Shown here: in pieces, positions 44,982 through 54,360 of the stretch
Layout: the number at the start of each line of letters is the position of its first letter
Position numbering within the stretch: the stretch's first letter is position 1
Assembly: GCA_017948555.1 (NCBI GenBank)
Contig: JAFMYY010000013.1
Span: 62,344 to 126,343 of the forward strand
DNA: 64,000 nt
Source: Cesiribacteraceae bacterium YIM B00369
GTDB taxonomy: Bacteria; Bacteroidota; Bacteroidia; Cytophagales; Cyclobacteriaceae
Reading direction: 5' to 3'
Notes under the pieces: generated by a model
What the model saw: the letters and a program-made list of their open reading frames with translations, nothing else
What the model was told of the DNA's origin: nothing
The model's database searches: none
Translations under genes and position numbers: made by a program

Positions 44982-45716
44982 CTACTTTTTCTTAATGGTT
45001 TGTACTTTAACGGCGGTATAATACAGGGTGGTGGTAGCTTCAAAGCCGGAATCTGTACCAACCATTATCCACAATTCTCCGGCTTCGTTTGTAGTTACAG
45101 CTAAGGGAGTGGAATGCGTACGTTCAATAAAGGTGTAGCGGAATTCTTCCAGCTCAGTGCCAATATTTCCCAGAACAAGCATATCCTTACCTCCCTGAGA
45201 CTGGTTTCCCTTGTCGAATTTAGTCAGCAGGTAAGGTTTTTCCCCTGTGTTGTCCTGTATAAGTTCAGGCTCTGTGGTAAGCGCTCCGGCCTTCAGGTAA
45301 ACCGAACTTCCGGGACTTCCTCCTACTCCTACAGAGTTACGGGGGGCATTAGAGGCAAGTTCAACTTTAAACCTTAGCTCATAAGTGGTATTAGGTTCCA
45401 GTCCGTCCAGCTTCCGGTAAAGGAACATAAAAAGATCATCGCTATGGTTGTTTCCGCTGATCCTGATGGAAGGCTTTTCTTCTCCTGCTTCCGGGGGTAC
45501 TGTGGCAAAACCCCATTCTAATTTGTAAAACTCCTCTTCTCCTGCAGGATAGTCTGCAAAACCAGCTTTCCAGTTTTGGGCCTCACTTTCTGAAAAGTGG
45601 AGGGCATAATTAAATTCCAGGTCTTTTTCCTCAGGGGCATCAATATCATCTATGCTGCAGCCCGCAAGAGTGGCTGCTGAGCAGGAAATTATTATAAACA
45701 AAAGGAGCTTATACAT
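44982..45716 (-). CDS. Lipoprotein of unknown function
   Basis: 244 residues. A signal peptide ends in the lipobox LAGC (cysteine near residue 20), followed by an acidic SIDDIDAPEEKDLEF tether. The remainder is beta-rich (LDGLEPNTTYELRFKVELAS, TLYYTAVKVQTI), as in immunoglobulin-like or carbohydrate-binding folds, and GSPGSSVYLKAGALTTEP is also present. I do not recognise the family. It is likely a surface or periplasmic lipoprotein. A perfect inverted repeat lies four bases before its start codon. Confidence 0.82.
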   Translation of the reverse strand: MYKLLLFIIISCSAATLAGCSIDDIDAPEEKDLEFNYALHFSESEAQNWKAGFADYPAGEEEFYKLEWGFATVPPEAGEEKPSIRISGNNHSDDLFMFLYRKLDGLEPNTTYELRFKVELASNAPRNSVGVGGSPGSSVYLKAGALTTEPELIQDNTGEKPYLLTKFDKGNQSQGGKDMLVLGNIGTELEEFRYTFIERTHSTPLAVTTNEAGELWIMVGTDSGFEATTTLYYTAVKVQTIKKK

Positions 45717-45719
45717 AGA

Positions 45720-45759
45720 AAGGCAGTTTTATGTATTATCTGACACACAAAACTGCCTT
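45720..45759. repeat. 11-base perfect inverted repeat just before the lipoprotein gene
   Basis: AAGGCAGTTTT (45720-45730) and AAAACTGCCTT (45749-45759) are perfectly complementary with an 18-base centre. On the minus strand the stem ends four bases before the lipoprotein start codon and lies 45 bases after the phasin-like stop. No T-run follows. It could be a leaky terminator for the phasin-like gene or a stem that limits lipoprotein translation. Confidence 0.85.
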
Positions 45760-45804
45760 CTGGTTGTAAGCAGTAGTAAAAAAAGAAGAATCAGGTATTT
45801 TTTA

Positions 45805-46470
45805 CTATTCCTCTCTTTTATCGTTTTCTGCTTTTTTTCCAGGTGTTAGTACAGGGCCCGATAAGTTTGCTTTTTGAGTATCCTGCTCGCGTCTGTCAGC
45901 TGTCGGGCGATCGGCCTGTTGGTGCATTCGTTTTTGTTCAGCCTCTATTTTCTTTTCCGGTGTAAGTATATCGCCACCCAGGCTTACCCGCTCATTGTTA
46001 ACTACTTTAGTTACTGAATCAGATTCTTTTGCAGTGTCAGGTTCTGTTTCATCTGCTTGTTCCTCCAGTTTGTGCAGGAAGAGTTCCTTCTTTTCCTGAA
46101 GCGGGTCCCGTTCCATAGAAGGTTCCTGAATGTCCCCCGGGCTTTCAATTTCGTTAGCAGGGGTGGAATGGTTTTCTGCCTGGCTTAGCTGGCTTTCGAG
46201 CATTCTTATTTTGGCCCTCAGTTGTTCAATTTCCTGTTCCGGCGATAAGCCGCTACTTTTGAATTTTGAAGAAAAAGAGCGGGCCTGGTCTTCAATTTCC
46301 TGCGTCTGGGCCTTTGTTTTGCTGGTAAAGTCTTCCACAATCCGTTTGCCTTCTTCCTCAGAGATCTTCCTGTCGCGGATCAGTTCATTTACCATTTCCT
46401 GAAGTTTAGTGCTGGTTTGTGCAATCATTCCAACACTGGTATAAATAAATTTTTTTATTGCATCTTCCAT
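45805..46470 (-). CDS. Phasin-like protein
   Basis: 221 residues, no signal peptide. The N-terminal 75 residues read IKKFIYTSVGMIAQTSTKLQ then NELIRDRKISEEEGKRIVEDF, the pattern of PhaI/PhaF-type phasin and polyhydroxyalkanoate granule proteins, with helices that bind surfaces. A charged coiled coil follows (about 80-105). The rest is a low-complexity hydrophilic tail. Two similar pieces in the tail, LGGDILTPEKK and LSGPVLTPGKK, form a short internal repeat. No PHA synthase gene is in the window, so a granule role is only inferred. It lies upstream of the lipoprotein gene on the same strand. Confidence 0.8.
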   Translation of the reverse strand: MEDAIKKFIYTSVGMIAQTSTKLQEMVNELIRDRKISEEEGKRIVEDFTSKTKAQTQEIEDQARSFSSKFKSSGLSPEQEIEQLRAKIRMLESQLSQAENHSTPANEIESPGDIQEPSMERDPLQEKKELFLHKLEEQADETEPDTAKESDSVTKVVNNERVSLGGDILTPEKKIEAEQKRMHQQADRPTADRREQDTQKANLSGPVLTPGKKAENDKREE

Positions 46471-47003
46471 GTCTGGCTGAATATTTTGTAAGTAATTGGT
46501 TTACATTGATTTGTGGCTTTTGTGCCTCTTAAATTAATTCTACGAAATGCCAAAAATTAAGTTTTTATCACGCAAAATGGCCTTAAATGAGGCATGGGGC
46601 TTATGTTTCCTTCCTAACCATGCAGTGAAAAACACGACTTTCCTTTATTTAAAATCTCCACACTACACAGCCGGAAGACTGACTTACCTGGTGTGTAAAT
46701 AAATAATATTACTGCCTCTATACCTTATTTATTTTCAGGTTTTGAGAAAGGGCCGATTTGGGAAATTTTATAAGGATGCTTCCGGGTAATGTGGGTCTTT
46801 TTTTTGCTTATAAAGAATTGGTCAGCATAAAATTTTACAGGTAATTGCGGGGAGTCTGAAATTCTGATTTAATGGAGGAAATTCTTAACAACTTTGTAGG
46901 AATAAGTGCGTTGTATATGCAAAGTTTCCTGCACCGGACTTTTGGCGGAAATTTCACGTATTTGAATATTTATTTAAAGTGTTTAATGAAAAATTTTTTT
47001 AGC
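46471..47003. other. 533-base gap upstream of the beta-barrel gene
   Basis: No credible gene. A frame from 46872 continues into the beta-barrel gene, but its first 44 codons look non-coding. A weak promoter-like box CAACTTTG (46889-46896), seven of eight matches, lies about 108 bases before the chosen start. Otherwise I see AT-rich sequence without a clear repeat. Confidence 0.5.
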
Positions 47004-47675
47004 ATGAAAAAAATCTATTTAACCTTATTTGCAATGATGGTGGCTACTGCGGGCGTAATGGCTCAGGGCCAGGTAGGCATTAAGGCAGGCTTTAATGTGG
47101 CTACAACTAACGATGAGTATGAGGTTGACGGAGATGAGCCCTGGAGACCGGGATTCAATATTGGGCTGGCATCCCAGTTCAGGTTAGGGGAAGTTTTTTC
47201 TGTTGCCCCTGAGCTTATTTACACACAGCGTGGTTTTAAAGAAGAGTACACCGGAGGTGTGGTGGTAAGAGAGGCACGTTTTGATTATCTTAGCCTTCCT
47301 GTATTATTCAGGCTCCAGTTTGGCGATGTGCTGAAAGGATATGTAAATGCAGGACCTGTTTTCAGCTACTGGCTGGGTGGAAAGCAATCTGCTACCGGTA
47401 CAATTGCAGGCAGACAAATTACTGCAGCATATGAAGAAAGCATCACTTTTGATGATTTGGATGAGGATTATGCCTATGATGCTAACCGTTTTGAAATAGG
47501 GGCTTCAGTTGGTGGCGGTATTATGCTGGATACTGAAGGAGGAAGTTTTTTAATCGATCTTCGCTATACGCAGGGCTTTGGCGACATAGCCAACGGAGTT
47601 AATCTTTCAGAGGGTAAATTCAGAAATCAGGTAGTAGGTGTATCTTTAATCTACCTTGTTCCTTCCGTAAGATAA
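47004..47675 (+). CDS. Outer-membrane beta-barrel protein (porin family, PF13568-like)
   Basis: 223 residues from ATG 47004, chosen because it opens a clean signal peptide (KKIYLTLFAMMVATAGVMAQ). An in-frame ATG at 46986 would add six residues. The mature part alternates hydrophobic and polar residues, with GIKAGFNVATTND, VAPELIYTQRGFKEEY and FEIGASVGGGIMLD, and ends in VVGVSLIYLVPSVR. This fits an eight-stranded OmpA-like or porT-like barrel in the outer membrane. Specific function unknown. It has its own terminator. Confidence 0.9.
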   Translation: MKKIYLTLFAMMVATAGVMAQGQVGIKAGFNVATTNDEYEVDGDEPWRPGFNIGLASQFRLGEVFSVAPELIYTQRGFKEEYTGGVVVREARFDYLSLPVLFRLQFGDVLKGYVNAGPVFSYWLGGKQSATGTIAGRQITAAYEESITFDDLDEDYAYDANRFEIGASVGGGIMLDTEGGSFLIDLRYTQGFGDIANGVNLSEGKFRNQVVGVSLIYLVPSVR

Positions 47676-47706
47676 AGAAATTTAAGATAGTGGTTTATGA
47701 TGATGG

Positions 47707-47741
47707 AAAGGCCCTTGCTTGTAATGAGCGGGGCCTTTTTT
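47707..47741 (+). terminator. Intrinsic terminator after the beta-barrel gene
   Basis: AAAGGCCC (47707-47714) pairs with GGGCCTTT (47731-47738) across a 16-base loop and runs into TTTTTT. It lies about 30 bases past the stop codon. Confidence 0.9.
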
Positions 47742-47797
47742 GTGGAATCAGATATTAGAAATTTTCTTTGGCAGTTAAATTCTTTTGTTGCGTTAAT

Positions 47798-48607
47798 TCA
47801 TAATTGTATTGCCTGAATATAACGCTTCACCGATTTTTCAAAGGCCTCTTTTCCGCCGGAGAGAATGTTGCGATCAAACCAGCCTCCATATATTCTGTCG
47901 AATGGCAAGTCTTTAAGGGTATTGTAAATATGGGTAACTTTCCTTTCCGACATAGGAATCAGGTTAGGAAAGCTATACATGAAGCTCACATATTTTCTGT
48001 CCATAGTAACATGGAGTGTATCGCTGCCGAAAACGGCTCCCCGGCCCCCTGCTCCATGGGGGTAAAAAAGCACACTGCTTCCCGGGAAATGACCTCCGCA
48101 ATGAAGTACCTGAATTCCTTCCCAAAGGTCGAAAAACGGGCCTTCCCAAAAACAGATTTCGAATGATGGGCGCATGACCCACTCCCTGTCGGCGGTGTGA
48201 ATATATATAGGTACTCCGCCAAAAGCCTGGCTCCACTCCACGGCAGCTCCATAAAAGTGAGGGTGCGAAAGGGCTATGGCATTTAAACCTCCCAGTTCTT
48301 CAATAAAGCCAATGGTGGAATCATCAATTAATGGCAGTGCATCCCATAATAAATTGCCCTGCTGCGATTGAATTAATAAGGCTCTTTGCCCGATAGCAAA
48401 ATCAGGTTCTATGGAAATACCAAACAACTTAGGCTCCAGCTGACGAATCGTATTGCTGTAGGAATTTGATAATTCCTGCATGCTTGTCCACTGCTGTCCT
48501 TTCCAGTTTACATACTGCCGCTCGTCTTCACAAATTAGGCACTGAGCCGGTGGTTCCTCACTGGCTGCATATTGTGTGCCACAGGTAGTGCAGAGGTAAT
48601 GCTCCAT
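47798..48607 (-). CDS. Rubredoxin-like zinc ribbon fused to metallo-beta-lactamase fold protein
   Basis: 269 residues. The N terminus has two CxxC pairs, CTTCGTQ and CLICEDERQ (about residues 6-30), a rubredoxin-type metal knuckle. The rest is an MBL fold. The usual HxHxDH motif is reduced to SHPHFYGAAVEW, so the aspartate and last histidine are absent, while the later ligand-like HCGGHFPGSSV and FGSDTLHV are kept. This is a known subfamily pattern in bacteria, but its substrate is unknown. It may bind one metal rather than two. It stands alone; a perfect -7 box lies 39 bases upstream. Confidence 0.9.
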   Translation of the reverse strand: MEHYLCTTCGTQYAASEEPPAQCLICEDERQYVNWKGQQWTSMQELSNSYSNTIRQLEPKLFGISIEPDFAIGQRALLIQSQQGNLLWDALPLIDDSTIGFIEELGGLNAIALSHPHFYGAAVEWSQAFGGVPIYIHTADREWVMRPSFEICFWEGPFFDLWEGIQVLHCGGHFPGSSVLFYPHGAGGRGAVFGSDTLHVTMDRKYVSFMYSFPNLIPMSERKVTHIYNTLKDLPFDRIYGGWFDRNILSGGKEAFEKSVKRYIQAIQL

Positions 48608-48645
48608 CTCATTAATATTTTATTGCTGTTCAGGAAGTAATCTAA

Positions 48646-48653
48646 CAAAAGTA
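48646..48653 (-). promoter_or_regulatory. Candidate -7 box for the rubredoxin/MBL gene
   Basis: On the minus strand TACTTTTG (48653-48646), a perfect TAnnTTTG, 39 bases before the start codon. The -33 partner at 17-23 bases is not found. Confidence 0.4.
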
Positions 48654-48772
48654 ATCTTATATCAAAATAAAATGAGCCTGTTCAGCAGGAAAGGACACCC
48701 GGGTACAGGCATTACCGGACTCTGCATATTTTCTTTCGGGTCCTAATCTGTGGGTAGGTGCACGGCTCCCTC

Positions 48773-49948
48773 TCAGGCTGTTTGTAAAGCTCTTTTATGA
48801 GCCCCTGAAAGCAGGTATATAAGCGCTCCTGCGGCTAAAACTGCCCCGATGCCAAAGGCATATGGAAAATTCGCAGGGTTGCTGCCATAAATCCAGCCGG
48901 AAATAACGGCGCCAAAGCCAATGCCTGCCTCCAGTGCAATATACATGGTTGCAAGGCCCCGGCCCCGGTGTTTTTCGTGGCTGAGGTCGACCGTCCATGC
49001 AAAAACGGTAGGGGAGCTTACACCTGTTGACAGACCAAAAAATACTCCCCCAAGGAGGAACATAAAAATACTCTGAGCTAAGCCAATGAGGAGCATACTT
49101 GCCATTAGAAAGGCAGCGCCTATTTTCAATACCGGAACACGGCCAAACTTATCCGATGCCTTGCCTGCAAAAAAGCGTACAGCAACGGAGGCAATCGTGA
49201 AGAACATAAAAAAGATACCCCTGTTTTCAAGGCCAAGGGAATCGCTTACTTCAGGAGTAAGCGTGAGTACTGCACCATAGGAGAAGGTGGTGAGCAATAA
49301 AACTATGCAGGGAGCCAGTACTGCAGGTTCAAATATTTCTTTCTTCTTCAACCGGAGCATCGATGGCCTGAATGGCTTTTTATCGGGATGGGTTTCGCGC
49401 ATACCAGCCAGTATAATCACTGATAAAATAGCGGCAGCGGAAGAGGCGTGGAACATCATTTCAAGGGAGGCATAATTTGCCAGTGTACTTCCTATTGCAG
49501 GTCCGCAGGCCATGCCAAGGCTGCTGCAAAGCCCTATCATGCCCATTGCTTCCCCGCGCCGGGCGGCAGGCACCACATCGGCAACATAAGCAGATGTGCC
49601 GGTAGGGGTAAAGCCGGTGGAGAACCCATGTAACAGGCGGATGGCCAGGAAAGCCATTACAGTATTTGCCAACGGATACATAAAGCCCATGATAAAGCAT
49701 ACCGATGCCCCGAATATCATTACAGGAATACGCCCGATAGTATCAGTAAGCTTGCCGCTGAAGGGCCGTGATATGCCGGCGGTTAATGTAAACAGGCCTA
49801 TTATAAAGCCAAGGTAATTCCCTCCGCCAAGGTCCTGCAGGTAATTTGGCAGTTCGGGAATAATCATGTTAAAGCTTGAAAAGAACAGGAAAGTGCTCAG
49901 GCATAAAAGGATAAATTGTAAGGTGTAGATAGATTTTTGTTCCTGCAT
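48773..49948 (-). CDS. Major facilitator superfamily transporter
   Basis: 391 residues with about twelve membrane segments in two halves. The loop 2-3 motif appears as RPFSGKLTDTIGRIPVMIFG and its second-half counterpart as RFFAGKASDKFGRVPVLKIG. Motif C-like GLCSSLGMACGPAIGS lies in helix 5, which suggests an antiporter (drug or metabolite efflux) rather than a sugar importer. The substrate cannot be read. It stands alone between the MBL and ammonium-transporter genes on the same strand, with gaps over 150 bases. Confidence 0.94.
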   Translation of the reverse strand: MQEQKSIYTLQFILLCLSTFLFFSSFNMIIPELPNYLQDLGGGNYLGFIIGLFTLTAGISRPFSGKLTDTIGRIPVMIFGASVCFIMGFMYPLANTVMAFLAIRLLHGFSTGFTPTGTSAYVADVVPAARRGEAMGMIGLCSSLGMACGPAIGSTLANYASLEMMFHASSAAAILSVIILAGMRETHPDKKPFRPSMLRLKKKEIFEPAVLAPCIVLLLTTFSYGAVLTLTPEVSDSLGLENRGIFFMFFTIASVAVRFFAGKASDKFGRVPVLKIGAAFLMASMLLIGLAQSIFMFLLGGVFFGLSTGVSSPTVFAWTVDLSHEKHRGRGLATMYIALEAGIGFGAVISGWIYGSNPANFPYAFGIGAVLAAGALIYLLSGAHKRALQTA

Positions 49949-50029
49949 AATAGTTTATAATTCTTCAGCCACTATTTTCTGCATACGGCAAAACAGATCA
50001 GCAGTTTATGAAATATCGTTCACTATAAA

Positions 50030-50084
50030 GTTAAAAAAAATTAACCCTCCCTTTTTCTTCTGCTTTTGAAGAAAAGGGGAGGGT
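50030..50084 (-). terminator. Intrinsic terminator after the ammonium transporter gene
   Basis: ACCCTCCCTTTTTCTTC (50044-50060) pairs almost perfectly with GAAGAAAAGGGGAGGGT (50068-50084). On the minus strand it is followed by TTAATTTTTTTT. It lies about 38 bases past the stop codon, the longest terminator stem in the window. Confidence 0.92.
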
Positions 50085-50121
50085 AAAATTCAGTGCTATT
50101 CCGGGTAATCCGGATGGTGTG

Positions 50122-51468
50122 TTATTCCACAGTCAGCTTGCCAAAAGAATCAGAGGAGTGGTCAATTGACTCAAGGTGCTGGCTAAGGTCAAGCCCCATT
50201 ATTTCATGGTCTTCGGTAACACGCATAGGAATAATCCAGTTTGTAAGTTTGTAAAGCAGAATGGAGCCTCCGAAGGTAAATACAAAAACTATTACCAGGG
50301 CCAGTAAGTGGTATAGAAACAAGCTGGTTTCTCCGGTTATCAGCCCGCCCTCTTCTTTGGCAAAAATACTTGTGGCAATCATACCTACAATACCACCTAC
50401 TCCGTGGCATGGGAATACATCGAGGGTATCGTCCAGGGTAGATTTGGTTTTAAGGTGAAGCGCCCAGTTACTGATAATACTTGCGATAATACCTATAAAA
50501 AGGCTTGGGCCATATTCAACAAAACCGGCAGCGGGGGTAATAGCCACAAGGCCCACCACGGCACCAATGCAGGCGCCAAGTGCCGATGGCTTCTTTCCTC
50601 TTACAGTATCCATCAGTATCCAGGACATCATGGCTGCAGCTGAAGCGAGGTTGGTATTAATAAAAGCAGTAATTGCAAGTGAGTTGGCGCCCAGGGCAGA
50701 GCCGGCATTAAAGCCGAACCAGCCAAACCACAGCAGGCCGGTGCCAAGCAGTACGAAAGGAATATTTACCGGCTTGTGCTCTTCGTTCGACAGGTGAGAC
50801 TTTCTTCTGCCCAGGAGCATTGCACATGCAAGGGCAGCAAATCCGGCAGAAATATGAACTACGGTACCACCGGCAAAGTCAAGTACGCCCCATTGAAAGA
50901 GGAATCCTTCGGGGTGCCATGTCCAGTGTGCCAGCGGGCAGTATATTAATAAGCTGAAAAGGCATATAAAAAGCAGGTAGCTCCAGAAGCGGACACGCTC
51001 AGCCAAAGAACCTGTAATAAGGGCCGGAGCAATTATAGCGAACTTTAGCTGAAAAGCGGCAAAGAGCACAAAGGGTATCCCGCTCGCAATTACAGGGTGT
51101 GGTGCGGTGCCCACATTGTCAAACATGAAATAGGTCATAGGATTGCCTATTAAACCACCAATGCTATCGCCAAATGCAAGGCTAAAGCCTACTACGTACC
51201 ACAATACACTAATTACTCCAAGGGAAATGAAGCTTTGCAGCATGGTGGAAATAATATTTTTTGATGTTACCATTCCTCCATAAAAGAAGGAGAGCCCCGG
51301 GGTCATTAATAGCACAAGGCCTGCGGAGGTAATCATCCATGCCACATCGCCACTGTTTTCAACTTCTCCTGCAGGATGGTGGGCGGGGTAAACGCTCGCC
51401 AGTACTCCAATCAGCAGTAAGGCTGTGAAAACGAACAAACCAATCCTGCGTTTTTTCTTTGCTGTCAT
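50122..51468 (-). CDS. amt: Ammonium transporter (Amt family)
   Basis: 448 residues with an N-terminal signal-like helix (about 10-30) plus eleven membrane segments. The Amt pattern is clear: MTPGLSFFYGGMV near the N terminus, DFAGGTVVHISAGFAALACA in the centre (with the first pore histidine) and FPCHGVGGIVGMIATSIF near the C terminus (second pore histidine). The trimer lets ammonium/ammonia across the inner membrane. A GlnK (PII) gene often accompanies amt but is not adjacent here. A good promoter with both elements lies about 90 bases upstream and a strong terminator follows. Confidence 0.96.
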   Translation of the reverse strand: MTAKKKRRIGLFVFTALLLIGVLASVYPAHHPAGEVENSGDVAWMITSAGLVLLMTPGLSFFYGGMVTSKNIISTMLQSFISLGVISVLWYVVGFSLAFGDSIGGLIGNPMTYFMFDNVGTAPHPVIASGIPFVLFAAFQLKFAIIAPALITGSLAERVRFWSYLLFICLFSLLIYCPLAHWTWHPEGFLFQWGVLDFAGGTVVHISAGFAALACAMLLGRRKSHLSNEEHKPVNIPFVLLGTGLLWFGWFGFNAGSALGANSLAITAFINTNLASAAAMMSWILMDTVRGKKPSALGACIGAVVGLVAITPAAGFVEYGPSLFIGIIASIISNWALHLKTKSTLDDTLDVFPCHGVGGIVGMIATSIFAKEEGGLITGETSLFLYHLLALVIVFVFTFGGSILLYKLTNWIIPMRVTEDHEIMGLDLSQHLESIDHSSDSFGKLTVE

Positions 51469-51557
51469 TACTCTTGGGTTTAATAAAACTACGTTTTAAG
51501 GAGTGGCAGCTTTTAAAGCGGGTAAACTTTAAGTGCCTTTTCTTTACAAAATAGTTA

Positions 51558-51588
51558 CAAAAGTAAGCTGAATTTAATATATAAGCAA
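51558..51588 (-). promoter_or_regulatory. Bacteroidota-type promoter for the ammonium transporter gene
   Basis: On the minus strand TTG (51588-51586), a 20-base spacer and a perfect TACTTTTG (51565-51558). The start codon is 90 bases downstream. Both boxes match consensus, making this one of the best promoter calls in the window. Confidence 0.65.
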
Positions 51589-51807
51589 TAAAATTGCCTG
51601 AAAAGGATTGTTTTCGTACTGGTTATTTTAAAAAATGCGTGAAAAATTGAGATAAGGATTGTAAAATCAAGTCTGCTGAGGGTTTTTCTTCTGTTTACTG
51701 CTCCCGGCTATTGAGCGGGTCAGGCAAAAAAGAAGAATTAATGAAGCCAGTGAAAAATTGAACTGCCTTCAGCCATTTCAAAGAGAATTGCAGAATTATC
51801 AGGGCAA
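51589..51807. other. Remainder of the gap between amt promoter and nrdA terminator
   Basis: The gap between amt and nrdA (51469-51878) holds the amt promoter and the nrdA terminator. These remaining 220 bases contain no credible gene or repeat. Confidence 0.5.
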
Positions 51808-51842
51808 TAAAAAACCCCAACCATTTGCGGAAGGGGCTTTTC
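51808..51842 (-). terminator. Intrinsic terminator after nrdA
   Basis: On the minus strand AGCCCC pairs with GGGG across a loop of about 15 bases and runs into TTTTTTA. It lies about 37 bases past the nrdA stop and ends the nrdB-nrdA unit. Confidence 0.8.
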
Positions 51843-51878
51843 ATCGTTTGTAAACTAAAATGGCTAAATCACAAAATT

Positions 51879-54260
51879 TTAACTTCCGCAGGCTTCGCAG
51901 GAATCCGGGTTGTCAAGCGAGCAGGCCATATCGGAGCGGTTCTGGTCAATTTGTGCTGCCGTAACCGGCTCCTGTTGCTTCTGTTTCTCCACTGTAAACT
52001 GGATGGCAGAGGCGGCTGCTTTTGTGCGCAGGTAATACATTCCGGTTTTAAGGCCAAGCTTCCAGGCATGGAAGTGCATGGAGGTAAGCTTTCCAAAGTT
52101 CGGATCCTGAACGTGTACGTTAAGGCTCTGGCTCTGGCAGATATAAGCACCACGGTCAGCGGCCATATCGAGGATAGATTTCTGAGAAATCTCCCATACG
52201 GTACGGTAAATGTCCTTGATGTTCTGCGGAATCTGAGGGATGTTCTGAATAGAACCATTTGCCTCTATCAGGCGGTTCTTCATATTTTCATCCCACAGGC
52301 CTATCTTAATCAGGTCTTTCATCAGGTGTTTGTTCACCACAATAAACTCACCTGATAAGGTACGGCGGGTATAAATGTTAGTAGTATATGGCTCAAAGCA
52401 CTCATTATTACCCAGGATTTGCGAAGTGGATGCAGTTGGCATTGGCGCAACTAAAAGAGAGTTGCGTACCCCATGCTTGCGCACTTCCTGCTTAAGCTCA
52501 GTCCAGTTCCAGCGGTTGCTCTTAGGAGTTACACCCCACATATCGAACTGGAATATGCCTTTGCTTACCGGCGATCCTTTGAAGGTTTCGTAAGGACCAT
52601 CCTTAATAGCCAGATCCTTAGAGGCCGTCATGGCAGCAAAGTAAATCGTTTCAAAGATATCTTCGTTCAGGCGGCGTGCTTCCGGAGAGTCGAATGGCAT
52701 CCGCAGCATAATGAATGCATCGGCCAGTCCCTGAATGCCAAGACCAATCGGGCGGTGGCGCATGTTGGAGTTTTTGGCTTCCGGAACAGGATAGTAGTTG
52801 ATATCAATAACCTTGTTAAGGTTTTTGGTAGCCACGTAGGTAATATCATAAAGCGCTTTATGATCGAAGAATGCATTTCCTTTTTCATCTTCAACCACAA
52901 ATTTTGGCAGCGCAATAGAAGCAAGGTTACAAACCGCCACCTCGTCAGGAGCAGTATACTCCATAATTTCGGTACAGAGGTTTGAGCTCTTAATGGTGCC
53001 CAGGTTCTTCTGGTTGCTCTTGCGGTTGGCGGCATCTTTGTACAGCATGTACGGAACGCCGGTTTCGATTTGTGCTTCCAGCACTTCAAACCAAAGGTCC
53101 TGTGCTTTTACCTGCTTACGGTAGCGGCCTTCGCGCTCATACTTTTCGTACAGCTTCTCGAACTCTTCCCCATAGCAGTCGGAAAGACCTGGTGCTTCGT
53201 TAGGGCAGAAGAGAGACCACATTTCGTTGTTCTCCACACGCTTCATGAACAGGTCAGGAATCCAGAGAGCGTAAAACAGGTCACGCGCACGTAACTCTTC
53301 CTTTCCATGATTCTTTTTCATTTCCAGGAAGTCGAAAACATCGGCATGCCATGGCTCAAGGTACATAGCGAAAGCGCCTTTACGCTTGCCGCCACCCTGA
53401 TCCACATAACGGGCGGTATCGTTAAATACCCGTATCATTGGAATAAGGCCGTTAGAGGTGCCGTTGGTTCCTTTAATATAAGAGCCTGTGGCGCGTACAT
53501 TATGTATGCTAAGCCCTATACCACCTGCAGACTGCGAAATTTTCGCACACTGCTTCAGCGTATCGTAAATACCGTCAATGCTGTCTTCCTTCATGGTAAG
53601 CAGGAAGCAGCTGGAAAGCTGGGGCTTTGGAGTACCGGCATTAAAGAGCGTAGGAGTAGCGTGGGTAAACCACTTCTCACTAAGTAAGTGATAAGTTTCA
53701 ATGGCCGAGTCAATATCTTCGCCATGGATACCTACGGCTACACGCATAAGCATATGCTGCGGGCGTTCCACAATTTTACCATCGAGTTTCATCAGGTAAG
53801 AGCGCTCCAGGGTTTTGTACCCGAAGTAGTCGTAGCTGAAGTCCCGGTCGTAAATAATGGTGGAATCAAGCAGAGCGGCATGTTTTTTTACTACCCCGTA
53901 AGTTTCTTTGGAAATAAGCGCAGCATTTTCACCGGTTTTAGGGTCTACATAGGTGTAGAGCCTTTTCATTGTGTTGGTGAAAGACTTGCTGGTGGTTTTA
54001 TGTAAATTGGAAATGGCAATACGGGCTGCCAGAAGAGCGTAGTCGGGATGGCGGGTAGTCATACTCGCAGCAGTTTCAGCCGCAAGGTTATCCAGCTGTT
54101 GCGTGGTAACGCCGTCATAAATTCCGTTAATTACCTTTTTGGCAACATCAACAGGATCTACGTAATGAGTGTCCAGCCCATAGCAAAGCTTTTCAATACG
54201 GGCTGTTACTTTATCAAATTTTACTGACTCTCGTCTTCCGTCGCGTTTTATTACAAACAT
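51879..54260 (-). CDS. nrdA: Ribonucleotide reductase class I, large subunit
   Basis: 793 residues. An N-terminal ATP-cone (about 1-90, [21 protein letters not shown]) signals dATP-sensitive overall activity control. The catalytic barrel has [20 protein letters not shown] (one redox cysteine), [10 protein letters not shown] (Asn-Cys-Glu active site) and [12 protein letters not shown] (second redox cysteine). The C-terminal SCEACGS carries the CxxC pair that relays electrons from thioredoxin. The cytosolic R1/R2 complex makes deoxyribonucleotides. It lies 100 bases after nrdB and is probably cotranscribed with it. Confidence 0.98.
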   Translation of the reverse strand: MFVIKRDGRRESVKFDKVTARIEKLCYGLDTHYVDPVDVAKKVINGIYDGVTTQQLDNLAAETAASMTTRHPDYALLAARIAISNLHKTTSKSFTNTMKRLYTYVDPKTGENAALISKETYGVVKKHAALLDSTIIYDRDFSYDYFGYKTLERSYLMKLDGKIVERPQHMLMRVAVGIHGEDIDSAIETYHLLSEKWFTHATPTLFNAGTPKPQLSSCFLLTMKEDSIDGIYDTLKQCAKISQSAGGIGLSIHNVRATGSYIKGTNGTSNGLIPMIRVFNDTARYVDQGGGKRKGAFAMYLEPWHADVFDFLEMKKNHGKEELRARDLFYALWIPDLFMKRVENNEMWSLFCPNEAPGLSDCYGEEFEKLYEKYEREGRYRKQVKAQDLWFEVLEAQIETGVPYMLYKDAANRKSNQKNLGTIKSSNLCTEIMEYTAPDEVAVCNLASIALPKFVVEDEKGNAFFDHKALYDITYVATKNLNKVIDINYYPVPEAKNSNMRHRPIGLGIQGLADAFIMLRMPFDSPEARRLNEDIFETIYFAAMTASKDLAIKDGPYETFKGSPVSKGIFQFDMWGVTPKSNRWNWTELKQEVRKHGVRNSLLVAPMPTASTSQILGNNECFEPYTTNIYTRRTLSGEFIVVNKHLMKDLIKIGLWDENMKNRLIEANGSIQNIPQIPQNIKDIYRTVWEISQKSILDMAADRGAYICQSQSLNVHVQDPNFGKLTSMHFHAWKLGLKTGMYYLRTKAAASAIQFTVEKQKQQEPVTAAQIDQNRSDMACSLDNPDSCEACGS

Positions 54261-54360
54261 GTGGTAAGGTTTTAATGTAGTCTAAATCAACAACACAAAA
54301 AAAAGTATAATTATCCGGCAAGCTGCAAAAAAATGGCGGTTGCCGGTCCGGTCCTGAATT

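Noticed and set aside
46872-47003. N-terminal extension of the beta-barrel gene
   Set aside because: The added 44 residues precede the signal peptide and look non-coding; the start was moved to 47004.
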